A stretch of DNA of 64,000 bases, from positions 3,682,001 through 3,746,000 of the forward strand of contig NZ_CP162129.1 of NCBI RefSeq assembly GCF_040834005.1. Reading direction: 5' to 3'. A program made the position numbers and the translations under genes. The notes below the pieces were generated by a model that had not been told where the DNA came from, ran no database searches, and saw nothing but the letters and a program-made list of their open reading frames with translations. This document shows, one piece after another, positions 34,979 through 44,528 of the stretch; position 1 is the first letter of the stretch; each line of letters begins with the position of its first letter. This DNA is from Paenibacillus sp. PL2-23 (GTDB lineage Bacteria > Bacillota > Bacilli > Paenibacillales > Paenibacillaceae).

Positions 34979-36061
34979 ATGAACCGCCTGCGCACGAAGA
35001 GAAGACTATTATTCATACGTACAGGGATTTGGATGTCTATCTTATTTCTTGCCATCCAAATGGCAATAAGCCAGTACGTCAAGCTTGACACCGTTTATCA
35101 TTATAGGCTTAACTACAACATGTTTTTGGACAACCAGCGTTCTATCGAGGTCGTCATTGACGAGATAGCGGACGCCATCAAGGGGAACAGCTTGCAGGAC
35201 TACATCATTCTGATTGGCAACTCCGTCGCTTGGGGGACGAATGAAAGCTCTGATCATTCATTAGGAAGATACATTAACGAGCTGTCCGGAAAGCAGACCG
35301 TGTTCAATCTGTCCGCCCCTTCCATGCAGCCCGGCGATATCTATACCTTGCTGCTCATGCTGGAGCGCGCAGGCATAGCAACAGACAATCTGATCATCGG
35401 TCTCTCCTATTCCGCGTTTAACGAACGCTCCAATGGTCCTCGCGCCGTGTTTTGGCTGGGGGATTATTTGCGCGAGCTGGATAGTGAAGCCTTCCATAAG
35501 GTACGTCCGCAGCTTGTCCGTAACGGATATGAATATGTCACGGGATGGCGGTACGTTGAAACCAAATATTTGCACCAAGCACTCAGCGCGCTGCCGCTTT
35601 ATCAATACCGGGATGCCATCGTAAGCCATTTGGAGCAGCAGAAGGAAGGCACCGATCTGCTAGGCGATCCGCGGCCTTGGTTCAAGAAGGCATACTCCGC
35701 CAAGCAGCTGGAGAATCCGCAATATTTGAATTTCTTCAACCCAACGCCATTCGATATGACAGAGGAGAACTGGGGCGTTTATTTTATGAATCGGATCCTG
35801 GAGCATCAGCAGGGAAAGCAAACGCTTGTATTTATGAACAGCTCCAACGGGGAGCTGTCCAAAAAAGAAATTGCACATCCCGGCTATCAGAGCAATCTGG
35901 AGCTGCTCGAAGGCTACTTCGGCCAATCCGGCGCGAATTACCTGAATTTGCAGGGTGACATTCCGTCTGAGATGTTCACGGATCATGTTCATCTAACCAA
36001 GGAAGGCAACCAGAAGCTTGCGCAGCTATTATGGCAGGCATGGATCAGCGAGGAGAACTAG
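34979..36061 (+). CDS. SGNH-hydrolase-like membrane protein, partner of MBOAT
   Basis: 360-residue protein with one N-terminal helix (about 11-31) and an extracytoplasmic SGNH-fold domain. The nucleophile block reads LIGNSVAWG (Ser82), and the C-terminal block has DHVH (Asp335, His338), giving a Ser-His-Asp triad. In paired systems such as PatA/PatB or AlgI with AlgJ/AlgX, the SGNH protein transfers acetyl groups, delivered by an MBOAT protein, onto an exported polysaccharide. The gene has GGAGGG upstream and is followed 3 nt later by such an MBOAT gene, which fits that role. The acceptor (wall polymer or capsule) is not shown by context; DltD-like function is a less likely alternative. Confidence 0.8.
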   Translation: MNRLRTKRRLLFIRTGIWMSILFLAIQMAISQYVKLDTVYHYRLNYNMFLDNQRSIEVVIDEIADAIKGNSLQDYIILIGNSVAWGTNESSDHSLGRYINELSGKQTVFNLSAPSMQPGDIYTLLLMLERAGIATDNLIIGLSYSAFNERSNGPRAVFWLGDYLRELDSEAFHKVRPQLVRNGYEYVTGWRYVETKYLHQALSALPLYQYRDAIVSHLEQQKEGTDLLGDPRPWFKKAYSAKQLENPQYLNFFNPTPFDMTEENWGVYFMNRILEHQQGKQTLVFMNSSNGELSKKEIAHPGYQSNLELLEGYFGQSGANYLNLQGDIPSEMFTDHVHLTKEGNQKLAQLLWQAWISEEN

Positions 36062-36064
36062 TCG

Positions 36065-37498
36065 ATGCTTTTTAATTCCATAACGTTTTTTATTTTTTTG
36101 GCCATTGTCGTAGTCCTTTATTACTCATTCCCTCGATTGCGGATGTACATTCTGGCCCTTGCGAATATAGCTTTTTATGCTTATGCCGGCGTTGGCTATT
36201 TCCTGCTGTTTGCAGCCGTTGTAACCGTCGTTTACGGGATATCCAAGGGACTTGGCGGCTCGAGAGGCAAGCTTGCGCTTGCGGGCGGACTTACGGTTGT
36301 ATTGGGCAATTTATTTTTCTTCAAGTATTCCATCTTTTTATTGGAAAATATCGAGCGGTCGCTGGGAATCCAGTTCGATCTGGGCGGCACCTTTCTGGAG
36401 GACAGAATGATACTGCTGCCGATCGGCATATCCTTCTATTCCTTCCAGCTGATCGCCTACTTGGTTGACGTATACCGCAAGAAGCTTCAGCCAAGCCGTA
36501 CACTTCTGGAGTTTTGGGTGTTCATCTCGCTGTTCGCACACTCGGCGGCGGGTCCGATCCTACGAGGCAACGACTTTCTGCCGCAGCTAAGACGGATCGA
36601 GCGTATCTCCTTTATCGACAGGCGCTTTAAGCTGGGCATCGCGTTTTTGCTGCTTGGCTTAACGAAGAAGCTCATTGTTGTGGAGTCTATAGCACCGTTC
36701 GTCAATGCATATTTTGGGCGCGCGGGCGAACTAACCGGCGCCGAGGCATGGACAGCCGCCTATTTGTTCGCCTTCCAAATCTACTTTGACTTCTCAGCCT
36801 ACAGCGAGATGGCAGTTGGTATCGGGCTTCTGCTAGGCCTTAAGCTGGATCTGAACTTTAAGACGCCGTACTTGAGCGCCAACCCCAATGAGTTCTGGAG
36901 AAGATGGCACATTACCCTCTCCCAGTGGATTCGAGACTACATCTTCATTCCGCTTGGCGGATCCAGAGTGGCGAATTGGCGTATTTACGCCAATCTCATT
37001 GCGGCAATGACAATCTCAGGCTTATGGCACGGAGCGGCGTGGACATTTATTATTTGGGGTGTGTTTCATGGTGTATTATCTGCAATACATCGGTTGTACC
37101 GCAGACTGATTGATGGCACCAAGTTTGAACAGCTTACGAAGTTTCGCTTATACCATGTCATTGCAGTTATCGTCTTCTTCCACCTGACAGTTATCGGATG
37201 GGTATTCTTCCGCGCGGAAGGCATTCACGAGGCCATGTATATGCTTGCTCAAATGACAGCGATCCATGAGCTTCAACTGACGGAAGAAACGGAGAAGCTC
37301 TTGCTCGTCGCAGCCGCTTTGTACGGCTTGCATTTGGCAGAGTCGGTTATTGTATCCCGCTTCGGCAGGTTCATTCGGGTGTGGCGCATTCGAGTGCCGT
37401 TCGTGCTGCGAGGAGCCGTCTATACCCTTATTGCGACCGTACTGCTGGCCTACCTGTTCAGAGGAGAAAGCAGCAGCTTTATTTACTTTCAGTTCTAG
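36065..37498 (+). CDS. MBOAT family membrane-bound O-acyltransferase
   Basis: Multispanning protein of 477 residues with about 10-12 helices. MBOAT hallmarks are present: EFWRRWHITLSQWIRDYIF (in the conserved cytoplasmic loop) and the invariant His in SGLWHGAAW (His322). AlgI-like members carry acyl groups from acetyl-CoA across the membrane for O-acetylation. It starts 3 nt after the stop of the SGNH gene, so the two form one operon with a terminator behind. DltB is the closest alternative, but no dltA or dltC is adjacent, so an acetyl rather than D-alanyl donor is favoured. Confidence 0.93.
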   Translation: MLFNSITFFIFLAIVVVLYYSFPRLRMYILALANIAFYAYAGVGYFLLFAAVVTVVYGISKGLGGSRGKLALAGGLTVVLGNLFFFKYSIFLLENIERSLGIQFDLGGTFLEDRMILLPIGISFYSFQLIAYLVDVYRKKLQPSRTLLEFWVFISLFAHSAAGPILRGNDFLPQLRRIERISFIDRRFKLGIAFLLLGLTKKLIVVESIAPFVNAYFGRAGELTGAEAWTAAYLFAFQIYFDFSAYSEMAVGIGLLLGLKLDLNFKTPYLSANPNEFWRRWHITLSQWIRDYIFIPLGGSRVANWRIYANLIAAMTISGLWHGAAWTFIIWGVFHGVLSAIHRLYRRLIDGTKFEQLTKFRLYHVIAVIVFFHLTVIGWVFFRAEGIHEAMYMLAQMTAIHELQLTEETEKLLLVAAALYGLHLAESVIVSRFGRFIRVWRIRVPFVLRGAVYTLIATVLLAYLFRGESSSFIYFQF

Positions 37499-37519
37499 CC
37501 TTGAGCGTATGCTCATGCC

Positions 37520-37547
37520 AAAAAGACGGCCTCTCGGCCGTCTTTCT
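37520..37547. terminator. Bidirectional intrinsic terminator
   Basis: Perfect 10-base stem aaagacggcc (37522-37531) with ggccgtcttt (37536-37545), 4-nt loop, T runs on both sides. It serves MBOAT on the plus strand and the zinc-ribbon gene on the minus strand. Confidence 0.9.
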
Positions 37548-37584
37548 TGTTCACGCATTTTATATGGTGTTGCGTTGTGTACCA

Positions 37585-37800
37585 TTAATTCAAATGCACC
37601 TGCGTTGGCACTTCGTCCTCGAAGAACAGGTCGTCGAGCGAGCTCAGCGTACCGTCCTCCTCCACTTGATAAACCGACATTTTGTCACCGTTCACCGTCA
37701 GCTCAATAAAGCAGCCCCAGCAATAAAACTGATGGGAACCAATCTTCCCGATATCTTTCGAATTGCAATTCGGACATCTCATCATACTCATATCATCCAT
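37585..37800 (-). CDS. Small zinc-ribbon protein
   Basis: 71-residue protein with two Cys pairs, CPNC near the N-terminus and CWGC about 18 residues later, the spacing of a zinc ribbon. The C-terminal half is acidic (EEDGTLSSLDDLFFEDE). No known family is recognised. It begins 5 nt after the yrrD stop, with GAGGAT upstream, and is last in the cymR-iscS-yrrD unit. A role in metal or sulfur homeostasis is only suggested by context. Confidence 0.75.
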   Translation of the reverse strand: MDDMSMMRCPNCNSKDIGKIGSHQFYCWGCFIELTVNGDKMSVYQVEEDGTLSSLDDLFFEDEVPTQVHLN

Positions 37801-37805
37801 TCTCC

Positions 37806-38342
37806 CTATCCTCTGAAATTGGAAGCAGCGACAGGCTCCAATTCCGCTTCACTGACAGCAGGAACGATAATCGCGTCTTCCCCGAGCAATACCAAATCCG
37901 GATCACTCGGCGCCTTCAGCCATTTACGCCCTTCCATCAGATCCGAAACAAATCCGTCAGTAAGCTCATAGCCTACTATCTGTGTACCCTGTAATGGGTA
38001 AAAATAAACATCCGACAACAAACCTAATTGCTCGCCAGTTACCGTAACGACCGGCATTTCCTTCAGCCTGACGATACCGGTGTAGAATGCTCGCCTTACT
38101 TTCCTTCGGTTCATGGCGACTACGGCATCCTCTCCCGAGATCAACACGGCATCCTCGCCGCAGCTTAACACCTCGTTCCAGGACACCACCCTTGTCCGGG
38201 CAGCAAACCATTTGGCGAACTCGACGATCAGGCCCTGGAGCTTCCAATGCTCATCGAACCAGGCATCCTTGACTGTGCCGACCCGTTTTCCGGAATGGAT
38301 GACGATAATAGGCAGCCCAATTAGCTGTTGCAGTTTTACCAC
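37806..38342 (-). CDS. yrrD: PRC-barrel domain protein (YrrD)
   Basis: 178 residues with two PRC-barrel repeats: LIGLPIIVIHSGKRVGTVKD (start) and GEQLGLLSDVYFYP in the second half. PRC-barrels are beta-barrel adaptor domains, seen in RimM and photosynthetic reaction centres; YrrD itself has no defined function. The GTG at 38342 follows AGGAGG by 10 nt. Downstream of iscS. In B. subtilis yrrD is near the same cluster. Confidence 0.88.
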   Translation of the reverse strand: MVKLQQLIGLPIIVIHSGKRVGTVKDAWFDEHWKLQGLIVEFAKWFAARTRVVSWNEVLSCGEDAVLISGEDAVVAMNRRKVRRAFYTGIVRLKEMPVVTVTGEQLGLLSDVYFYPLQGTQIVGYELTDGFVSDLMEGRKWLKAPSDPDLVLLGEDAIIVPAVSEAELEPVAASNFRG

Positions 38343-38356
38343 CTGGAAGAAGCCTC

Positions 38357-39520
38357 CTAACCTTTGTCCCGAAGCCGATTCACAATACCGGCCACGATGG
38401 GAGCAGCGCTCTCAAGCTCTTCCAAAGTATTCCCCAAACCAAAGCTAAATCTTACAGCGGAGTTCAGGCGAGCCTTCGACAAGCCCATCGCCCGCAGCAC
38501 ATGCGATTTCTCAAGCGAGCCCGAGGTGCACGCCGAGCCGCTCGCCGCTGCGATCCCCGCCATATCAAGCTTCATAAGCATGGTCTCCGTATGAATGCCG
38601 ATAAAGCTGAGATTCACGATATGCGGCAACGTGTTCTCGCTGTTGCCGTTCAAGATCACGCCATCGTCGGAAATCAGCTCCTTCAGCCGATCTATCCATG
38701 TTGTACGAAGCTCGTCCATAAAAAGTTGCCTTTTTTTTCGTTCGTTCACACAAATGTCAACAGCTTTGGCGAAACCGGCGATTCCGGCGACATTTTCCGT
38801 GCCGGCGCGGCGCTTGCGCTCCTGTGAGCCGCCGTGCAGCAGAGGCTCGAAGGGCGTCCCGGAGGAGATATACAAGGCGCCAACACCTTGGGGCCCATTG
38901 ATCTTATGAGCGGAGAAGCTCATCAGATTCACCGGAAGCTGGGACAGCTTGTACGACATCGCTCCCAGCGTCTGTACGGCATCGACATGAAAGACGGCTC
39001 CGCTTGCTTGTACAAGCTCTCCTATAGCTTCAATGGGCTGAATCGTTCCGACTTCATTGTTGCCGTGCATAATGCTGACGACTGCAGTCTGGGGGCGAAG
39101 GACCTCGAGCACCCCTTCGGGGTGCACGAGGCCTTGTTCATCTACAGGAAGCACGGTCAGCTCGAAGCCCTCCTGCTCGGCCAGCCACTGGCAGGTGTGC
39201 AGGACGGCATGATGCTCCGCAGCCGAAGTCACGATATGGTTCCTGCCCCTCAGACGCTGCGCCCTGGCAGCTCCGATCAATGCGGCATTGTCACTCTCTG
39301 TGCCGCCTGATGTGAAGAGGAGCTCGCCCGGCTTGCAGCCAATTGCCTCTGCAATCCCATCGCGGGAGCGGCTGATATGGCCCTTGGCGGAGCGGCCAAG
39401 CGCGTGCATGCTGGAGCCGTTGCCGCCGGGCCCCTGCATCAGCTCGACCATCGTGCGAACGACCTCCGGATGCATGGGGGTTGTTGCTGCATGGTCAAAG
39501 TAATAATTCATCGCCATCAT
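38357..39520 (-). CDS. iscS: Cysteine desulfurase (IscS/NifS-like, YrvO)
   Basis: PLP enzyme of 387 residues that takes sulfur from cysteine and passes it on as persulfide. The PLP lysine is Lys206 in SAHKINGPQG; the persulfide Cys is about 331 in SGSACTSGS; TESDN (71-80 region) binds cofactor. In B. subtilis YrvO supplies sulfur to MnmA for 2-thiouridine in tRNA. Here mnmA is divergent just upstream of cymR. It is 15 nt downstream of cymR, so the pair is co-transcribed. The ATG at 39520 has a weak Shine-Dalgarno; several nearby ATGs are possible. Confidence 0.95.
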   Translation of the reverse strand: MMAMNYYFDHAATTPMHPEVVRTMVELMQGPGGNGSSMHALGRSAKGHISRSRDGIAEAIGCKPGELLFTSGGTESDNAALIGAARAQRLRGRNHIVTSAAEHHAVLHTCQWLAEQEGFELTVLPVDEQGLVHPEGVLEVLRPQTAVVSIMHGNNEVGTIQPIEAIGELVQASGAVFHVDAVQTLGAMSYKLSQLPVNLMSFSAHKINGPQGVGALYISSGTPFEPLLHGGSQERKRRAGTENVAGIAGFAKAVDICVNERKKRQLFMDELRTTWIDRLKELISDDGVILNGNSENTLPHIVNLSFIGIHTETMLMKLDMAGIAAASGSACTSGSLEKSHVLRAMGLSKARLNSAVRFSFGLGNTLEELESAAPIVAGIVNRLRDKG

Positions 39521-39535
39521 CTCTCATCTCACATC

Positions 39536-39955
39536 TTAAATATAGAACATATAGCTGTCCTTGGTTTCCTCTTCCTTGTAGGTAATCAAGTTCTCCAGCG
39601 TCGTGGAGTCCAGCACCTCAGCGATGCTGTCGCGAATGCGCAGCCACAGATTGCGCTTGGCCGGATCGTCCTCCTCCGTGAAATCAACCGGCGAGATCGG
39701 GCCTTCCAATATGCGAATGATGTCTCCCGATGTAATTTCCGCAGGGTTTTTGGACAATATGTAACCGCCGTAAGCACCGCGTATGCTCTTCACAAGCCCT
39801 GCGTTGCGCAGCGGCGCGACTAGCTGCTCCAAGTAATGCTCGGATAATTGGTTTCGCTCGGCAATGCTTTTTAATGAAATCGGACCGTCTCCGAATTTGA
39901 CAGCTAGCTCCATCATAATCGTAAGGCCGTAGCGGCCTTTCGTCGAAATTTTCAA
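39536..39955 (-). CDS. cymR: Rrf2 family cysteine metabolism repressor CymR
   Basis: 139-residue winged-helix repressor of the Rrf2 family. It opens with MKISTKGRYGLTIMMELAVK and has the helix-turn-helix LKSIAERNQLSEHYLEQL. It has no cysteines, so it cannot hold the iron-sulfur cluster found in IscR, which agrees with CymR, whose activity depends on the CysK-O-acetylserine complex. TTG at 39955 follows GAGGTG by 5 nt. It is divergent from mnmA; a 16-bp palindrome lies in the shared upstream region. Confidence 0.92.
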   Translation of the reverse strand: MKISTKGRYGLTIMMELAVKFGDGPISLKSIAERNQLSEHYLEQLVAPLRNAGLVKSIRGAYGGYILSKNPAEITSGDIIRILEGPISPVDFTEEDDPAKRNLWLRIRDSIAEVLDSTTLENLITYKEEETKDSYMFYI

Positions 39956-39996
39956 GAGGGCACCTCACTTATAAATCACTGTATTCCCAACATCCT

Positions 39997-40012
39997 TATA
40001 TGTTAACATATA
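39997..40012. promoter_or_regulatory. 16-bp perfect palindrome in the cymR-mnmA intergenic region
   Basis: TATATGTTAACATATA is a perfect palindrome 42 bp upstream of cymR and about 100 bp upstream of mnmA. It may be the operator of CymR or another dimeric regulator; the link is inferred from position and symmetry. Confidence 0.45.
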
Positions 40013-40067
40013 CGCCGCTGACCGTGTGCAAAAAGGTTGACATCTTCATGAAAAAGTTTTGCGCGTA

Positions 40068-40076
40068 TGGTACAAT
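40068..40076 (+). promoter_or_regulatory. Extended -10 promoter of mnmA
   Basis: TGGTACAAT, an extended -10, lies 35 nt upstream of the preferred mnmA start. A TTGACA further upstream (40036-40041) is too far (about 29 bp) to pair with it. Confidence 0.5.
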
Positions 40077-40078
40077 GA

Positions 40079-41233
<1,155 letters not shown>

Positions 41234-41254
41234 CGCTGGCAGCAAGCAGCAGAG

Positions 41255-41298
41255 AAGGGCTCAATCGGAGAGTGTCACTCTTCCGTCGAGCCCTTTTT
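41255..41298 (+). terminator. mnmA terminator
   Basis: Arms aagggctc (41255-41262) and gagccctt (41288-41295) close an inner stem (cggagagtg/cactcttccg); a T run follows. It overlaps the 3' end of the convergent CorC-like gene. Confidence 0.85.
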
Positions 41299-42625
41299 CA
41301 TGCTTGTGTACACCCTCCCTCCGACCTTCCTCTGGGATCGAGCGCACAATCCTTATGCGGGTAATACGAAGATGCTGCATCTCCTCAATATGAAATTCAT
41401 ATTCCCCGTCATAATAAACGGATTGCCCGATGGCTGGAGGGAATTCAATCCGGGAATAGATCCACCCGCCAATCGTATCGTAGTCGTCGGTATCTATCGC
41501 TATGCCAAAAAAACCGTTCACCTCTTCAATCAGCATAAGTCCGTTGATGGAATAGGAATCATCCTCGTTCCTCACGATAGACGCGATATCGGGATCAAAT
41601 TCATCCTTGATGTCGCCGACAATCTCCTCCATGATGTCCTCCAGCGTAACAAGGCCGGAGGTTCCACCGTATTCATCTATAAGTATGGCAAGCTGCGACT
41701 TTTTTTTCTGCATAAGCTTCAGCAGCGTGCTGATCGGAATGGAGTCTGGAACCGAGGTGACGGGGCGAGTTAGCTCGACGATGCTTTCCGCCGTACGGGC
41801 CGAAGCCTTGAGCAAATCCTTGATATGGACAAATCCGATGATGTTGTCCTTGTCGGGCTCACATACAGGGTACCTCGTCCGCATATATTCGATCGCTATC
41901 GTTTTGTTGTCCTGCAACGACAGACCGGCGTGCAGGCAGATCATCTCGGTGCGCGGGATCATAATTTCTTTGGCGGTTGTGTCCGAGAACTCAAAAATGT
42001 TATCAACCAGCGTCAGCTCCGTCTGATTAATATGGCCGGTCCTATGGCTTTCCTTCAGCAGGTCCCTCAGATCCTCCTCCGTATGGGCGGCCTCCTGGGC
42101 TGTGGCAGGCCATATTCCAAGCAGCCGCAGCAGCCGGGCAGCCACTCGGTCAACCAACCATACAATGGGCAACGTCAGCGTATACAGCAGTTGAAGGGGC
42201 TTTGCGGCTGCAATGGCGGTACGCTCCGCCCTGCGTCTGGCTACCGATCTTGGCACCAGCTCGCCGAGGAACAAATGAAGAAGGACGATAAAGGCAAAGA
42301 CGAGCAAGAAGGCGAGCCATGCGGAGAGCCCGGCAGGCAGTCTCCCTGCAGAGGACAGCCATGGCGTCAGCTGGCGTGCAGACATAAGGGCTCCAATCCA
42401 GCCGAGGCCAATGGACGCCGCGGTTATGCCCAGCTGGCATAACGTCATATAGAGGTTCAGCCGGTCCAAAATAATGGTTGCCCGCCTGGCCTTCGTGCCA
42501 CCGGCCTTCGCCAATTGCTCCAGCCGATGTATTCTTGCCATAGACAGCGCATGCTGGGCCGCTACAAAAAATCCGTTCAATCCGACAAGAAGCGCAATAC
42601 ATGCTAGCGATAAGCCGATCGGCAT
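41261..42625 (-). CDS. CNNM/CorC-HlyC family membrane protein
   Basis: 454-residue protein with an N-terminal DUF21/CNNM transmembrane domain (about 1-190, three to four helices), two CBS domains (about 215-335, e.g. MIPRTEMICLHAG and DEYGGTSGLVTLEDIMEEIVG in two parts) and a C-terminal CorC_HlyC domain. Family members export or sense magnesium/cobalt; the old name hemolysin is misleading. ATG at 42625 follows GGGTGA; a TTG at 42637 is in frame. Single gene, convergent with mnmA. Confidence 0.9.
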   Translation of the reverse strand: MPIGLSLACIALLVGLNGFFVAAQHALSMARIHRLEQLAKAGGTKARRATIILDRLNLYMTLCQLGITAASIGLGWIGALMSARQLTPWLSSAGRLPAGLSAWLAFLLVFAFIVLLHLFLGELVPRSVARRRAERTAIAAAKPLQLLYTLTLPIVWLVDRVAARLLRLLGIWPATAQEAAHTEEDLRDLLKESHRTGHINQTELTLVDNIFEFSDTTAKEIMIPRTEMICLHAGLSLQDNKTIAIEYMRTRYPVCEPDKDNIIGFVHIKDLLKASARTAESIVELTRPVTSVPDSIPISTLLKLMQKKKSQLAILIDEYGGTSGLVTLEDIMEEIVGDIKDEFDPDIASIVRNEDDSYSINGLMLIEEVNGFFGIAIDTDDYDTIGGWIYSRIEFPPAIGQSVYYDGEYEFHIEEMQHLRITRIRIVRSIPEEGRREGVHKHEKGLDGRVTLSD

Positions 42626-42761
42626 AAGTTCACCCAACGCCTCCCATGGGTTATTAGAACCATTATATTCGCGAGAGCTTACCCGTTATGCAGGATCAAG
42701 TCGATTGCAGGCGATTGTCATGAAACGTTCCCAGTTGGCGGAGCGGCTGCTTTCAATTATT

Positions 42762-42770
42762 TGTTATAAT
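42762..42770 (+). promoter_or_regulatory. Extended -10 promoter of copCD
   Basis: TGTTATAAT, an extended -10 with consensus hexamer, 36 nt upstream of copC. The -35 is poor. Confidence 0.6.
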
Positions 42771-42806
42771 GCAGGCATCACTATATCCATTGGAGGCATA
42801 ACCCAT

Positions 42807-43391
42807 ATGAAACGATTTATTATGATTTTGGCTGCAGCGCTGATGCTGCTGCTTCCATCCACAGCCATGGCCCACTCCAAGCTCACAAGCGCAATCCCGG
42901 CCGTTGATTCCACCATTGATGTATCGCCAGCAAGCATTGACATGGTATTTGATACGCGAATTGAGAAAATAAGCAGCTTCAAGCTGTATAACGAAGGGGG
43001 CGAGCAGCTGGAGACAGGAGACTCTGTCGTCAGCAATGATAAGATGACCGGCTCGATCCCTTCACCCCTCACCAATGGCTTGTACACCGTGAAGTGGACG
43101 ATTATCGGTGCTGACGGACATGCGGTCGAAGGGGAATATTCGTTTACTGTTGACGCGCCGGCACAAGCGCCAGCACCGTCTCCTTCCCCGGTGGAATCGC
43201 CAGCCTCGACGCCTTCAGCCCAAGCACCGGCAGCCGTTTCTCCCGAGCCGACCGCTTCGGTTGAACAGGACGAGGATGCGGAGAAGGAGGATCCGCTCCA
43301 AAGCCTGGCATCCTCCCCGGCAGCGGCGCTGGGAGGAATCATCGTGGTGGCGACTGTACTCGTGCTGATGTTCCGGAGACGCAAGCCATGA
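42807..43391 (+). CDS. copC: Copper resistance protein CopC with C-terminal anchor
   Basis: 194-residue exported protein. A signal peptide (1-22) ends AMA, leaving a mature N-terminal His (HSKL) that forms the copper-binding brace in CopC proteins; a second conserved region GADGHAVEGEYSF is near 100-112. A Pro/Ala/Ser-rich spacer (about 120-165) leads to a C-terminal helix and RRRKP tail, so it is tethered to the membrane. ATG at 42807 follows GGAGG. It overlaps copD by 4 nt (ATGA). It probably hands copper to CopD. Confidence 0.93.
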   Translation: MKRFIMILAAALMLLLPSTAMAHSKLTSAIPAVDSTIDVSPASIDMVFDTRIEKISSFKLYNEGGEQLETGDSVVSNDKMTGSIPSPLTNGLYTVKWTIIGADGHAVEGEYSFTVDAPAQAPAPSPSPVESPASTPSAQAPAAVSPEPTASVEQDEDAEKEDPLQSLASSPAAALGGIIVVATVLVLMFRRRKP

Positions 43392-44473
43392 CCTACATCA
43401 GCGAAGCCCTGCTCTATGTTTGCTTCGCCATCCTTACTGGCTCGCTGCTGCTCCGGCTTGTGCCGGAGCGCAGCAGACCGCCTATACACGTGCCGGGCGG
43501 CTTGCTGATCGCATGCGCAGCTGCGATACCTGTATTGTCCTTCATGCCGATTCATCAGCTGGCTAGTCTATACGCGGATGAATTCGAACTAACCTATATC
43601 GAGATGCTAAGGAGCATCCTGCTTGATGTTAACGCCGGCAAGGCATGGATCTGGACCGCGCTGGGCTCCGCCGGGTTATTGGTGCTTCTGGGCGTTCGGG
43701 CGTTCCGCAGTGATAAGCATATGCCCAAGGTGGCGTTATTTGTCACGATGCTTCTTGTGATATGGCTGGGATACGCCAGCCACGCTTCCTCCTTGAGCTC
43801 CATCAAAGGGCTCGTCGTGCATAGCGCGCATTTTCTGGCATTTACCGTGTGGATCGGCATCCTGTTTGCAGCTGGCTGGTTTGGCCGCAGCGGGGACAAC
43901 TGGCCGGCCTTTCTACGCTGGTTTTCGCCATTAGCTATTGTATGTGTTGTGGTGACGCTTCTGGCCGGCTTGACGCTGATGTCGATGACAACGCCCCAGT
44001 ATGTAAATTCGTGGATGCTGCCATACGGCCAGGCGCTGCTGATCAAGCATCTGCTCATTGTGCCGCTGCTGCTTTTTGCCTATACGAATGGATTTCTGTA
44101 TAAGGCTGTTGCGATCAAAAATCCAGATTTCAATCCATTGAAGTGGCTGCGTGTCGAAGGCTCCTTCGCCTTGCTCGTGCTAGCGGCTACCGCGTTTATG
44201 GGACAGCAGGCACCTCCGCATACGGTAAAAGAAACGCTGCAGACCACCTCGCCGTCTTCGTTCTTCACTTGGTTGTACAAGGGCGCGTTCAGCCCGGATC
44301 TCGCGCTTCGTGCAACCCTTCAGACAGAGAGCGTGCTTATGCTTGCGGCAGCTGCGCTGGTCGCTGCAGGCGCCGTCTGGTCGTACCGTCTGGATCGGCC
44401 TTGGATCGCTTGGCTGCTGGGGCTGCTTGTAACGGTGTTCGCTTATATGGGCCTCATGTTTATGATTGCTTAA
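43388..44473 (+). CDS. copD: CopD family copper import/resistance protein
   Basis: Membrane protein of 361 residues with about eight to nine helices. The CopD region (about 140-260) includes VVHSAHFLAFTVWIGILFAAG and the end LLLFAYTNGFL, giving conserved histidines. With CopC it imports or handles copper, like YcnJ (a CopC-CopD fusion) in B. subtilis; here the two are separate but overlapping genes. No copper regulator is adjacent. Confidence 0.92.
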   Translation: MTYISEALLYVCFAILTGSLLLRLVPERSRPPIHVPGGLLIACAAAIPVLSFMPIHQLASLYADEFELTYIEMLRSILLDVNAGKAWIWTALGSAGLLVLLGVRAFRSDKHMPKVALFVTMLLVIWLGYASHASSLSSIKGLVVHSAHFLAFTVWIGILFAAGWFGRSGDNWPAFLRWFSPLAIVCVVVTLLAGLTLMSMTTPQYVNSWMLPYGQALLIKHLLIVPLLLFAYTNGFLYKAVAIKNPDFNPLKWLRVEGSFALLVLAATAFMGQQAPPHTVKETLQTTSPSSFFTWLYKGAFSPDLALRATLQTESVLMLAAAALVAAGAVWSYRLDRPWIAWLLGLLVTVFAYMGLMFMIA

Positions 44474-44528
44474 AAATTCCAAGTATGGTGTAACGAATAA
44501 GCAAATTCAGAAGAGGGAGATGTTAGGT

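Noticed and set aside
40036..40076. TTGACA paired with TACAAT as the mnmA promoter
   Set aside because: The spacing is about 29 bp, too long for SigA; the extended -10 alone is the better reading.
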